A stretch of 64,000 nt of DNA from Achromobacter pestifer (GTDB lineage: Bacteria > Pseudomonadota > Gammaproteobacteria > Burkholderiales > Burkholderiaceae_B), in assembly GCF_902859625.1 (NCBI RefSeq), contig NZ_CADIJX010000001.1:1488001-1552000 (forward strand), in the 5' to 3' direction. The notes under the pieces were generated by a model. The model worked only from the letters and a program-made list of their open reading frames with translations. It had not been told where the DNA came from and searched no databases. Made by a program: the position numbers and the translations under genes. Shown here one piece after another: positions 7,582 through 15,174 of the stretch (the first letter of the stretch is position 1; every line of letters starts with the position of its first letter).

Positions 7582-8547
7582 ATGACATCTTGCTGTGTGA
7601 CCGCTACAAGCAAAATGACAACACATACCGAACAATCCGTTCTTCAGGCATCCATTCTCGTGACGATTGTTGTCGCTGGAAGTGGCATTGTCTTCGGTTT
7701 GCTATCCGGCTCGTTCTCGATCGTCTTCGATGGCGTTTATATGCTGGCAGACGCCGGGATGAGCGGTCTCGCGCTGATCGTTGCAAGGCTGATTTCGCTA
7801 TCGACGGCCCCTGGCGGCGCCAACGGCAAGTTGGGTGACCGTTTCTCCATGGGCTTCTGGCATCTTGAGCCCATGGTGTTGGGGCTGAACAGCATCATGC
7901 TGACAGGTGTAGCCATATACGCCTTGATCAATGCAATTGGCAGCCTGATGAGAGGTGGACGCGATCTGGATTTCTCCTACGCGATCTTCTACGCAGCATT
8001 TGCCTTGGTTGCATGTATCGGCATGGCCGTCTATGAGATGCGGATAAACCGAAAATTGCGCTCTCAGTTCGTCGCCCTGGATGCAAAAGCATGGGTGATG
8101 TCAGGCGGCATTACCGCCGCGCTCTTGCTGGCATTTTGCGTGGGCTACGCTATCGAAGGCTCTTCTCTGGACTGGATCACACCCTACATCGATCCGGCGG
8201 TATTGGCGTTGGTATGCCTGATCATCATTCCATTGCCGATCGGTACGATCCGCCAAGCGCTCTCTGATGTCTTGCTGATTACGCCGCAGGATTTGAAAGA
8301 GCACGTAGATCAGGTAGCCAATGATTTCTCGAGCCGTTATGGTTTTTCATCGCATCGCTCCTATGTCGCGAAAGTTGGACGAGGCAGACAGATTGAGCTG
8401 TACTTCATCGTGCCCGTCGACATGCCCGCCAAACCTTTGGCTGAGTGGGATCGCATTCGTGACGAGATCAGCAAGGCGGTGGGTGATGACACCCCAGATC
8501 GCTGGCTGACCATTGCCTTTACGACAGATATTGGATGGGCGGTGTAA
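7582..8547 (+). CDS. Divergent CDF-family (cation diffusion facilitator-like) membrane transporter
   Basis: A 321-residue inner-membrane protein with about six hydrophobic segments in the first 230 residues and a soluble C-terminal domain (roughly 235-321) ending in DRWLTIAFTTDIGWAV. The order matches CDF transporters, which export Zn, Co, Cd or Fe by proton antiport. The second membrane helix contains VFDGVYMLADAG, keeping one aspartate of the usual metal pair. The fifth-helix HxxxD motif is not visible (AKAWVMSGGITAA instead), so the transported ion, or transport itself, is uncertain. GC is about 52% in a sampled stretch, below its neighbours, hinting at acquisition. The start is 7582 or the in-frame ATG at 7615; neither has a clear ribosome site. 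Confidence 0.8.
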   Translation: MTSCCVTATSKMTTHTEQSVLQASILVTIVVAGSGIVFGLLSGSFSIVFDGVYMLADAGMSGLALIVARLISLSTAPGGANGKLGDRFSMGFWHLEPMVLGLNSIMLTGVAIYALINAIGSLMRGGRDLDFSYAIFYAAFALVACIGMAVYEMRINRKLRSQFVALDAKAWVMSGGITAALLLAFCVGYAIEGSSLDWITPYIDPAVLALVCLIIIPLPIGTIRQALSDVLLITPQDLKEHVDQVANDFSSRYGFSSHRSYVAKVGRGRQIELYFIVPVDMPAKPLAEWDRIRDEISKAVGDDTPDRWLTIAFTTDIGWAV

Positions 8548-8753
8548 GAGCCTATTCCCCGGCCGCCGTCACCCGCGTCCAGGCACGGATCGAACGGAGC
8601 AAGCAAAAGAAGGCGGCATGAGCAGGTATCATCTGGCCTTGTCCCTGGCGATCGCCAACCGCGCCCCGAATGAGTAGCCAGATGAGTAGCTAGACCGGGA
8701 TTTTGGAAGGCGCCACCGCCAACAGCCGCATAAATAAACGGTCTATAGAAATC

Positions 8754-9536
8754 ATGAAATTAGCCACCTGGAACGTGAACTCCCTGAACGTGCGCCTGCC
8801 GCAAGTGCTGGACTGGCTGGCCGCCAATCCGGTCGACGTGCTGTGCATCCAGGAACTGAAGCTCACCGATGACAAGTTCCCCGAGGCCGCTTTCAAGGAA
8901 GCGGGCTATCACGCCGTCTGGGCCGGACAGAAAACGTACAACGGCGTGGCCATCGTTTCACGCATGCCCGGCACGTCGATGGTGCGCAACATCCCCGGCT
9001 ACGAAGACCCCCAGCAACGTGTGCTGGCCCTGACCTTCCCCAGCCCCGAAGGCGATGTGCGGGTCGTATGTGCCTACTGTCCCAACGGCCAGTCGCTGGA
9101 TTCGGACAAGTACGTCTACAAGCTGGCCTGGTACGAGGCCATGCACAACTGGCTGGCCGAAGAGATCAAGCAATACCCCCGCCTGGCGGTGCTGGGTGAC
9201 TACAACATCGCGCCGGCCGACGAAGACGTGCACAACCCCGAAAAATGGGAAGGCCAGGTCTTGGTGTCCGAACCCGAACGCGCGGCCTGGCGTGCCCTGC
9301 TGGATCTGGGGCTGACCGATTCCTTCCGCCTGTTTGAGCAGCCCGAGAAGTCGTTTTCCTGGTGGGATTACCGCCAGTTCGCCTTCCGCCGCAACGCCGG
9401 CCTGCGCATCGATCACGTGCTGCTGTCGGCTCCGCTGGTCAAGCGCTGCGTGGCCTGCGCCATCGACAAAGAGCCGCGCCGCAACGAACAGCCGTCAGAC
9501 CACGCGCCGGTCGTCGCTACCCTGGAATTCGTCTAG
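8754..9536 (+). CDS. xth: Exodeoxyribonuclease III
   Basis: A 260-residue DNA-repair nuclease with 3'-5' exonuclease and AP-endonuclease activity, of the endonuclease/exonuclease/phosphatase fold. The N-terminus MKLATWNVNSL carries the metal-site asparagine (Asn7), and Glu34 in CIQELKL is the metal ligand. LGDYNIAP supplies the catalytic Asp/Asn pair, and SDHAPV near the C-terminus the catalytic Asp-His. WWDYR matches the DNA-contacting loop. The ATG at 8754 was chosen because the family begins there. A tRNA gene follows 70 bases later on the same strand. The 206 bases upstream contain no convincing gene. Confidence 0.95.
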   Translation: MKLATWNVNSLNVRLPQVLDWLAANPVDVLCIQELKLTDDKFPEAAFKEAGYHAVWAGQKTYNGVAIVSRMPGTSMVRNIPGYEDPQQRVLALTFPSPEGDVRVVCAYCPNGQSLDSDKYVYKLAWYEAMHNWLAEEIKQYPRLAVLGDYNIAPADEDVHNPEKWEGQVLVSEPERAAWRALLDLGLTDSFRLFEQPEKSFSWWDYRQFAFRRNAGLRIDHVLLSAPLVKRCVACAIDKEPRRNEQPSDHAPVVATLEFV

Positions 9537-9558
9537 GAATTTTTTGTCGGGCGGCGTG

Positions 9559-9588
9559 TTGCGCGCCGCCAGAATGTTCCTGTATAGT
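9559..9588 (+). promoter_or_regulatory. Candidate sigma-70 promoter for tRNA-Ala
   Basis: TTGCGC (9559-9564) and TATAGT (9583-9588), 18 bases apart, place the start of transcription about ten bases before the mature tRNA 5' end. The -35 overlaps a GC-rich dyad GGCGGCG/CGCCGCC that may end the exonuclease transcript. Confidence 0.5.
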
Positions 9589-9605
9589 TTTGATCTTGCT
9601 TCATC

Positions 9606-9681
<76 letters not shown>

Positions 9682-9715
9682 ATTCAAGTTCCAGAGTGAT
9701 CTAGAGAAGTCCAGA

Positions 9716-9742
9716 ACAGCGCCTTGGGGCGCTGTTTTTGTT
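9716..9742 (+). terminator. Rho-independent terminator after tRNA-Ala
   Basis: Perfect 8-bp stem ACAGCGCC/GGCGCTGT with a TTGG loop (9716-9735), followed by TTTTGTTT. It lies 34 bases after the tRNA CCA end. Confidence 0.9.
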
Positions 9743-9767
9743 TGGCGTAGGTTTGGCTTTTTGGCCT

Positions 9768-10286
9768 TCAGATTGATGTCGAGGTCTGGCCAGGATCAAG
9801 GTACCCGCGAATCCACTCATCAAGAGAAAGCCTGCCTGGCCCGAGGGCGATCAACGCGATCGCCATGGTTGCCCAGGGCAAATGAAAGTTCGCCCACCCA
9901 TCCGGCACAATGAGCTGGATCACCGCTGTCATGCCCAGCAGACCCAGGGCGCTGAACCGCGTGGCAAGACCAAGAATCAACAGGATCGGAAAAATGATCT
10001 CGACCGAGCCGCTGACGAGTGCGAGCACGTCCGGGGCAGGCAGATCATAGGTTTTCCCAAAGATGTGCAGCTTGAATTCCTCTTGGAACAGAAAGCTCAC
10101 GGCCGGCGACAGCGACAGGAAACCGTCCCATTTGGTGAGGCCGGACTTGAAGAAAGGCAACGCCAACGCCACCCGGAGAAAAAGCGGCGCGGCCATGCAG
10201 GCGGCCTGCGCCATCCAAAGAAGCATGCCATTCACGGCGCCCGGCACGCCTGGCACGCGCGCTTTCATGGGACTTGCGTTATTCAT
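9768..10286 (-). CDS. DoxX-family membrane protein of the bufferin operon
   Basis: A 172-residue inner-membrane protein with four predicted hydrophobic helices, including one around FLRVALALPFFKSGLTKW and others at IIFPILLILGLA and TMAIALIAL. DoxX-family proteins accompany bufferin and other MNIO-peptide operons, where a role in respiratory or redox coupling during peptide modification or export has been proposed but not settled. The start ATG at 10286 overlaps the stop of bufC by eight bases (ATGAATAA), indicating translational coupling. It is the last gene of the four-gene operon and converges on the tRNA-Ala terminator. Confidence 0.85.
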   Translation of the reverse strand: MNNASPMKARVPGVPGAVNGMLLWMAQAACMAAPLFLRVALALPFFKSGLTKWDGFLSLSPAVSFLFQEEFKLHIFGKTYDLPAPDVLALVSGSVEIIFPILLILGLATRFSALGLLGMTAVIQLIVPDGWANFHLPWATMAIALIALGPGRLSLDEWIRGYLDPGQTSTSI

Positions 10287-11067
10287 GCTCGTTCTCCCCT
10301 GCCTCCAGCTCGAAGCCGACAAAAGCCCCCATGTGGATCAGCTCTCGCAGGTTTTCCGCCAGGTCGAAATCGCCATCAACGGCAAGAGCGGTTTCCAGGG
10401 CTTGCGATAACGTCAGGCCCCGGCCTAGCGCGGCCACGAATTCATGGCTCGCTGGCAGTACTCGGTGAACGTGCACCTCGGCGTCGGGGCGCAGCACCAT
10501 CGCGTCCTGCGCCTCGGAAAGGCCGACCGGCGCCGGCGTACCGTCGGCGGCGTTCATCCGCCAGATCGTGAAGACCGGGAACGGCGAGCGCACCAGACGA
10601 ACCGAAGGGTGTAGCTTGAACCGCAGCCATGGCGTCTGCTCAGGCGGCACGCTCGCAAGCGCGCTGGGCGCCAACGGGGTTGCCTCCTGCTCGTGGTAAG
10701 CCTCGGTTGCCGCGCGCTCGACACGGGCCACGTCGGCGAGGTAAGGCAAGGATTCGGCGGGCGGGAAAGAGGCGATGAATTCCGGGAATTTGGCACCGTA
10801 GTGCAACAGCACAGGCGAATCGGGCGGACTGGCAGCTGCGAAAACGCGGGCCATCGCGGCAAAGAACTCGTCTCCCACCAGCCTGACGACGCGGGGAAAG
10901 CCCGCGCGCAGCGCGCCAGTCAGTCCGACGAAGACATTGTTCCGATAGACGCCAAACCGCCGGGCGCTCGGCTCGCCATCGGGGCCCACAAGGCCCTCGG
11001 GGATCGCGCGATCGGGGTCGAGAAGCGCCGAGGCAAATTCTTCCAGACGTTCAGTCAAGCGTGCCAT
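10279..11067 (-). CDS. bufC: HvfC/BufC-family peptide-modification partner (DUF2063)
   Basis: A 262-residue cytoplasmic protein. The N-terminal DUF2063 domain (about residues 5-95, with RRFGVYRNNVFVGLTGALR and FPRVVRLVGDEFF) is diagnostic. A C-terminal domain from about 140 corresponds to the RiPP-recognition-element-like part of HvfC/BufC. In characterised MNIO systems this protein binds the precursor and presents it to the maturase. Its start overlaps the end of bufB by 17 bases, and it runs into the DoxX gene by eight bases. This gives a compact, translationally coupled maturation block. Recognition is from the family motifs and the neighbouring MNIO gene. Confidence 0.9.
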   Translation of the reverse strand: MARLTERLEEFASALLDPDRAIPEGLVGPDGEPSARRFGVYRNNVFVGLTGALRAGFPRVVRLVGDEFFAAMARVFAAASPPDSPVLLHYGAKFPEFIASFPPAESLPYLADVARVERAATEAYHEQEATPLAPSALASVPPEQTPWLRFKLHPSVRLVRSPFPVFTIWRMNAADGTPAPVGLSEAQDAMVLRPDAEVHVHRVLPASHEFVAALGRGLTLSQALETALAVDGDFDLAENLRELIHMGAFVGFELEAGENEHE

Positions 11068-11944
11068 AGCGCCGCTCCTCTGCGTTCGACCTATCCATCA
11101 CCAGCTCGGCCATCACCGCCTCCGCGTGCAGCTCGGACCAGGTAGGCACATTGGAATCCCACTCAATCAGCGTAGGAATTGGTCCGATGCGTTCAATGAC
11201 CTGTCCAAATAGGTTCCAAACGAGCCCATCCACGCGCTGGTCATGCGAGTCGATCAGCAAAGGACGTCCTGTCTCGTCCGTCTGACGGGAGTAGCCGGCC
11301 AGGTGAATCTCCTGCACATGGGCCAGCGGAAAGTCGCGGAGGTAGGCGGGCGCGTCCCATTGCTGATTCGTGCTCGCCACGTGCACATTGTTCACATCGA
11401 GCAGCAGGCCGCATCCGGTTCTTTGGGCGATCTCTCGGATGAAGTCCGTTTCGTGCCAGGTGCTTTCTTTGAACCAGATGTACGTCGATGGGTTTTCCAG
11501 CAGCATTTGCCGACCCAGGACGCTTTGCACCTGATCGACGTGCTGGCAAATGCGGTGTAGCGCTTCGTCGGTGTAAGGCACTGGCAACAGGTCATCCAGA
11601 TAGCTATTGCCATGGGAAGACCATGCAAGGTGTTCAGAAAGCAGGGCCGGTTCGTACCGATCGTTCAGCACTTTGAGGCGCTGCAAATGCGCCGGATCAA
11701 GCAGTCGATCGGCGCCAATCGACAGGCCCACGCCATGTAGCGACAGGGGGTAGTGTTCGCGGATGTCCGTTAGATAACGGTGGGGCGGCCCCCCGGCGCC
11801 CATGTAGTTTTCCGCATGGACCTCAAAGAAACCGATGTCGGGCCGTGTCTCGACGATGACACGATAATGGTCGGCCTTGAGGCCGACACCCGCACGTGCA
11901 GGGATTGTCCGCGCAGCGGTGTGCGCAATGGCTTGAATGCCCAT
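11051..11944 (-). CDS. bufB: MNIO-family bufferin maturase (DUF692)
   Basis: A 297-residue multinuclear non-heme iron oxidase of the TIM-barrel DUF692 family. The metal-ligand motifs appear in order: FFEVHAENYMG, LSLHGVGLSIG, LLSEHLAWS, LLENPSTY, LLLDVNNVHV, VQEIHLAGYS, DSHDQRV and TLIEWDSN. These supply the His, Asp, Glu and Asn residues of the iron cluster. Members oxidise peptide cysteines; in bufferins the products are thiooxazole heterocycles that bind copper. The start ATG at 11944 (MGIQAIAH) follows an AGAGAGGA ribosome site. It lies directly downstream of its presumed substrate bufA2 and overlaps bufC. Confidence 0.93.
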   Translation of the reverse strand: MGIQAIAHTAARTIPARAGVGLKADHYRVIVETRPDIGFFEVHAENYMGAGGPPHRYLTDIREHYPLSLHGVGLSIGADRLLDPAHLQRLKVLNDRYEPALLSEHLAWSSHGNSYLDDLLPVPYTDEALHRICQHVDQVQSVLGRQMLLENPSTYIWFKESTWHETDFIREIAQRTGCGLLLDVNNVHVASTNQQWDAPAYLRDFPLAHVQEIHLAGYSRQTDETGRPLLIDSHDQRVDGLVWNLFGQVIERIGPIPTLIEWDSNVPTWSELHAEAVMAELVMDRSNAEERRYGTLD

Positions 11945-12012
11945 GATGATCCTCTCTCTTGAAGTGGCGGGCGGAGCCCGAAAGCCGCCGCTCACCAGAT
12001 CAACCGCTCGTG

Positions 12013-12366
12013 TCAGGACTTCTTGGCTTCAAGGCTGCCTTTGCCGGCCGGCGTCGAGATCGTGGTGCACGTGCCTTTGGCGACAAGCTTCCAGGCATTG
12101 CCTTGGTAATCGACGGTGCTGGTGCCCGCGCAGGTGGTTCCGGCACCGGCAAAGCAGTCGTTCTTGCCCTTCTCGGCAACGCCGTAGCACTTCTCGAAAC
12201 TGCCCGTCTTCATCTTTTCCATGTTTTTGGCTTGGGCTTCCTTCTGCATCTTTTCCATATCGGCCTTGCTCATACCCATGTGTTGGGCCTGGCTGGGGGC
12301 GGAAAATGCGCCGATCGCGGTGACAAAAGCCGTGGCGACGACGGCGGACAACATACGGTTCGACAT
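12013..12366 (-). CDS. bufA2: BufA2-type periplasmic bufferin metallophore precursor
   Basis: A 117-residue secreted peptide precursor. Residues 1-28 are a Sec signal peptide ending at APSQAQ. The mature part begins with a charged, methionine-rich segment ([20 protein letters not shown]) and then the cysteine core: Cys60 in EKCYG, Cys71 in NDCFAG, Cys79 in TTCAGT and Cys100 in KGTCTT. This four-cysteine spacing is the bufferin signature; core cysteines are converted by the MNIO enzyme into copper-binding thiooxazoles. The mature product should buffer copper in the periplasm. The start ATG at 12366 has a weak AGGAGC ribosome site, preceded by a 7-3-7 hairpin. The peptide ends in lysines (EAKKS). 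Confidence 0.92.
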   Translation of the reverse strand: MSNRMLSAVVATAFVTAIGAFSAPSQAQHMGMSKADMEKMQKEAQAKNMEKMKTGSFEKCYGVAEKGKNDCFAGAGTTCAGTSTVDYQGNAWKLVAKGTCTTISTPAGKGSLEAKKS

Positions 12367-12389
12367 TTCATTGCTCCTATGGCGGCGAA

Positions 12390-12406
12390 GCAGTCCGATG
12401 GACTGC
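12390..12406 (-). promoter_or_regulatory. Hairpin/operator in the bufA2 leader
   Basis: Perfect inverted repeat GCAGTCC-N3-GGACTGC located 23 bases upstream of the bufA2 start codon, inside the probable 5' untranslated region. It could be an mRNA-stabilising or translation-modulating hairpin or a DNA operator. Sequence alone does not decide. Confidence 0.5.
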
Positions 12407-12478
12407 CGACAATGAGTCAGAATCAACTGGCCTCGTTTACTAGGAGCGCGCAACCGGCCAGAACGGTTCGCGGAGTAC

Positions 12479-12501
12479 AAAAAAAATGCCCTCTCGGGCA
12501 T
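12479..12501 (-). terminator. Rho-independent terminator of the ECF sigma gene
   Basis: On the minus strand, stem ATGCCC-GAGA-GGGCAT is followed by eight T residues. It lies 25 bases past the sigma-factor stop and before bufA2, so the bufferin operon must start from its own promoter within 12367-12478. Confidence 0.9.
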
Positions 12502-12525
12502 CTTGGAACTGTCTGGGAACAGGCA

Positions 12526-13092
12526 CTAATTGTGTTCTGTAGGCCTGCCATGCGGCCCTGCCGAGAGTTCGGAACTCAGCATGTATTCGCGAACCAGCTC
12601 GCGCGCGCGGTGCAACCGGCTCTTGATTGCACCGGGCTGCTCGCCCAAGCGCTGCGCGATCTCAGCGATGGTCAGTTCCTCGAAGTCTCGCAGAAGCACG
12701 ACTTCCAGATAGTGTGCAGGCAATGACTCCAGCGCATGCGCGAGATCGATTCTCAGATCGTCAGTCGGTCGGTGCGACAGCAACTCCTCGGCCAGCTCAT
12801 CCGGCAGCGGATCAAGCCTGAACATCGCTCGCGCGAGCTTTCGACACTCTCGCTTGATCACGGTGAATAACCAGGAGGAGAACGCGGCCACCGCCTTGAG
12901 TCCCTTGACCTTGCGCGAAATGATGAGCAACGACTCCTGAACTGCGTCATCGACATCGCTAGCGTGACAATGCTTGTAAGCATAGCGACGCGCGTCCGCT
13001 TGACAGACCGCAAGCAGGCGAGTGATGGCGCCCGCATCTCCGGTCTGTGCGGCCATAATCAAATTGTCGCGATCACTCACAGGGGTGCGCAT
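12526..13092 (-). CDS. ECF-type RNA polymerase sigma factor upstream of the bufferin operon
   Basis: A 188-residue group IV sigma factor. Region 2 lies at about residues 45-90 (ASDVDDAVQESLLIISRKV and SWLFTVIKRECRKLA). Region 4 lies at about 120-168 (LESLPAHYLEVVLLRDFEEL, then TIAEIAQRLGEQPGAIKSRLH). The start ATG at 13092 follows GGGAGAC. In Caulobacter, bufferin genes are driven by an ECF factor (SigF) held by the membrane anti-sigma NrsF. Here no anti-sigma gene is adjacent: the next gene upstream is an unrelated symporter. Its transcript ends at a strong terminator before bufA2. Control of the bufferin operon is likely but inferred from position. Confidence 0.9.
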   Translation of the reverse strand: MRTPVSDRDNLIMAAQTGDAGAITRLLAVCQADARRYAYKHCHASDVDDAVQESLLIISRKVKGLKAVAAFSSWLFTVIKRECRKLARAMFRLDPLPDELAEELLSHRPTDDLRIDLAHALESLPAHYLEVVLLRDFEELTIAEIAQRLGEQPGAIKSRLHRARELVREYMLSSELSAGPHGRPTEHN

Positions 13093-13403
13093 GTTCTTGT
13101 CTCCCGTGTATGCGATTCAGAACATACCAAGCAAAGACTGGAACGTACCACCGTCCGAGTCTCCGCTTTCGGCAGTCGTTTCATTTCTTTCGTCATGTTG
13201 ATAGCCTCCGCGCCCTTCATAGGCATCAGCACCCATGCCTCACACTTCCCCATAGAGGCGCCGAAACACCGAAACGGTTCGGTCAATCCGCGAATTGCTG
13301 GGCCGACCCGTCCGCTCGTCGTGTTCCCTAGGGGTCGCCATGAAGGGGATAACGACCTCCGATCCACCAGGCGCCAGATGGAAAAGCCTTGGAGATATCT
13401 GCC
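13093..13403. other. Gap between the symporter gene end and the ECF sigma gene
   Basis: 311 bases that should contain the sigma-gene promoter on the minus strand. A minus-strand frame through 13077-13367 resembles no family and overlaps the sigma start. A GGAAC element on the minus strand near 13330 could be an ECF-type -35 box, but no convincing -10 follows. No anti-sigma gene and no clear intrinsic terminator for the symporter transcript are visible. Confidence 0.5.
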
Positions 13404-14855
13404 CTACGCCGCGTCCTGATCCAGCCGGCGCACGGCGCCGCTCAAGGTCGAGAAGTCGAATTCCTGGCGGCCGCGCAGGATCAGGCGCATCAGCACCGTC
13501 GTGACGACGGGGACGAAAGCCGCCAACAGGAACGACTCCAACAGGAATGTGGGCTTGTCACCCGGCGCGGGGAAGAAGAACAGGCCCGCCGCCAGGCCGG
13601 AGACCGTTGCGGCGGTGGCCGTCAGGCCGTCATGCTTGCGGCTGAACAGGCCGTAGAACACGGGAAAGGCGGCGGCCGAGCACAGCAGGTCGGCCAACAG
13701 GAACAGGTACAGCACGCTGTAGCCTTGCGAGGCCACGATCATCACGGGAATGGCCAGCAGCAGCACCGCCCAGCGCGCCAGGCGCTTCATGTCCATGCCG
13801 TTGGCGTTTGGCATCAGGCGGCGCATGTCGACCGCGACAATACTGGACACTGCGCTGATCGCCGTATCGGCGGTGCTCATCACCAGCGACAGGCCCAAAG
13901 GAATCAAGGCAATCACGAACCATGCGGGCGCATGCGGCATGATGACGCTGAACAAGGCGATCGAACTGTCCCCAGCGGGAGCCAGTCCCACGAAGGCCAG
14001 GCCGAACAGACCCATCAGGAAGATGAACGGCGCGGCCAGGATGCCGCCCAGCAGGAAGCCGTTGCGCATCGAACGCGCGTCCTTCGCGGCGTAGATGCGC
14101 TGCCAATTGCCTTGGTGGAAGATGCCCGTCAGCAGGATCGCCACGAAAAACGTCAGCCCCGCCTTCACGCCACCCGGATCCGTCACGTCCAGCAATTGCG
14201 GGGCCTTGGCCTGCAAGGCTTCGATGGTGGGCAATGCACCGCCCGCCGCTTGCCAGCCGACCACGCATAGGATCACCAGCAACGGCACGATGACCATCAT
14301 CTGTACCTGATCCGTGAAAATCGACGAACGCAGCCCGCCGTAGGTGGTGTACAGCAGCGTCGTGCCCATCACGATGGCCGCGGTGGCCCATAGCGGCACG
14401 GGCGCGAGCATGGTGACCAGCTTGGCAATCGCCGTGACTTCGGCCGACAAGGCAATGAACAGGTAGAACAGCATGATGAAGAGCGCCAACCCGTACATGG
14501 GACGTCCATAGCGCGCCATCAGGAATTCCGTCAGCGTGTGCCCGTGGGGGATCAATTCACGCATGCGCCGTCCCAGCGGAATCATCACCAGGCGCGGAGA
14601 CATGGACCCGAGCGCATAGCCGATCACCGCCGCCAGGCCGCCCCAGGTTGCCGCTTGCGCCGGTGAAAACAGAATCCACGCCCCCAACGTGGACGCCATC
14701 AGGGTCAGGATGGTGCCAAAGGCGCCCTGGCTGTTGCGGGCCACGATGTAGTCTTCCAGCGTGCCCCGCTTGCGCCGGGTATAGAGCACGCTGGCCAGCG
14801 CGAAGCCGCCTGAGAACAGCAGCAGCCACATCAGGGCGGTGGTTTGGGTCAACAT
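13404..14855 (-). CDS. Sodium:solute symporter under TPP-riboswitch control (putative thiamine or precursor transporter)
   Basis: A 483-residue SSS-family inner-membrane symporter with about 12-13 hydrophobic segments. LVMIPLGRRMRELI, TLTEFLMARYGRP and NWQRIYAAKDARSMRNG are typical of the family, the last matching the conserved QR segment. Upstream on the same strand lies a complete TPP riboswitch, so expression responds to thiamine pyrophosphate. SSS transporters with THI elements have been predicted by comparative genomics to import thiamine or the hydroxymethylpyrimidine precursor; this member is therefore a strong candidate for that role. The ribosome site GGGAGGG is nine bases before the ATG at 14855. 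No thiamine biosynthesis gene is adjacent. Confidence 0.88.
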   Translation of the reverse strand: MLTQTTALMWLLLFSGGFALASVLYTRRKRGTLEDYIVARNSQGAFGTILTLMASTLGAWILFSPAQAATWGGLAAVIGYALGSMSPRLVMIPLGRRMRELIPHGHTLTEFLMARYGRPMYGLALFIMLFYLFIALSAEVTAIAKLVTMLAPVPLWATAAIVMGTTLLYTTYGGLRSSIFTDQVQMMVIVPLLVILCVVGWQAAGGALPTIEALQAKAPQLLDVTDPGGVKAGLTFFVAILLTGIFHQGNWQRIYAAKDARSMRNGFLLGGILAAPFIFLMGLFGLAFVGLAPAGDSSIALFSVIMPHAPAWFVIALIPLGLSLVMSTADTAISAVSSIVAVDMRRLMPNANGMDMKRLARWAVLLLAIPVMIVASQGYSVLYLFLLADLLCSAAAFPVFYGLFSRKHDGLTATAATVSGLAAGLFFFPAPGDKPTFLLESFLLAAFVPVVTTVLMRLILRGRQEFDFSTLSGAVRRLDQDAA

Positions 14856-14864
14856 GGGAAACTG

Positions 14865-14923
14865 CCCTCCCGCTACCGGCCGACAACCGGGCGCGCAACG
14901 CGGCGGCCCGCCAGGAAGGGAGG
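14865..14923 (-). promoter_or_regulatory. Ribosome-binding site with complementary upstream segment
   Basis: On the minus strand the symporter ribosome site GGGAGGG (14871-14865) can pair with CCTCCC (14923-14918), which lies between it and the TPP aptamer. This would sequester the site. The arrangement suggests that TPP binding changes translation initiation, as is usual for proteobacterial THI elements. Confidence 0.55.
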
Positions 14924-14971
14924 CCGCAAGATGGATGAAAGTCTAGGGAGGGCGCGCGGAGTCGTGCGATG

Positions 14972-15060
14972 TCCTTCCCTTCGCCGGCATTACCCGGATC
15001 AGGTTCAAAGGGTTACCGCGATGACGCGGAATCTCAGCCCGAAACAGGGCTCCCCCAGGA
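14972..15060 (-). ncRNA. TPP riboswitch (THI element)
   Basis: Read on the minus strand, all conserved blocks occur in order: the closing stem TCCT...AGGA, GGGGAGCCC, CTGAGA (15037-15032), ACCCTTTGAACCTGATC (ending at 14997), then GGGTAATGCCGGCGAAGGGA. These form the pyrimidine- and pyrophosphate-sensing arms. It sits about 115 bases upstream of the sodium:solute symporter start, in the same orientation. Confidence 0.97.
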
Positions 15061-15174
15061 ATTGCCGCAAGATTAGGAGAGCGGCGGGCCAATGTCAACG
15101 CATGGATTTATGCTAAGTTCGCCCGCTTGCGGCACCCGTTTGCGTGCGTGCCGATGAAATCGACGAGTCCGATC

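Noticed and set aside
8618..8677. A 19-codon frame before the exonuclease III gene
   Set aside because: A moderate ribosome site exists, but there is no structure or context to support a leader peptide.
13077..13367. Minus-strand frame overlapping the sigma-factor start as a possible anti-sigma gene
   Set aside because: No membrane segment or zinc anti-sigma motif, and it overlaps the well-supported sigma gene start.
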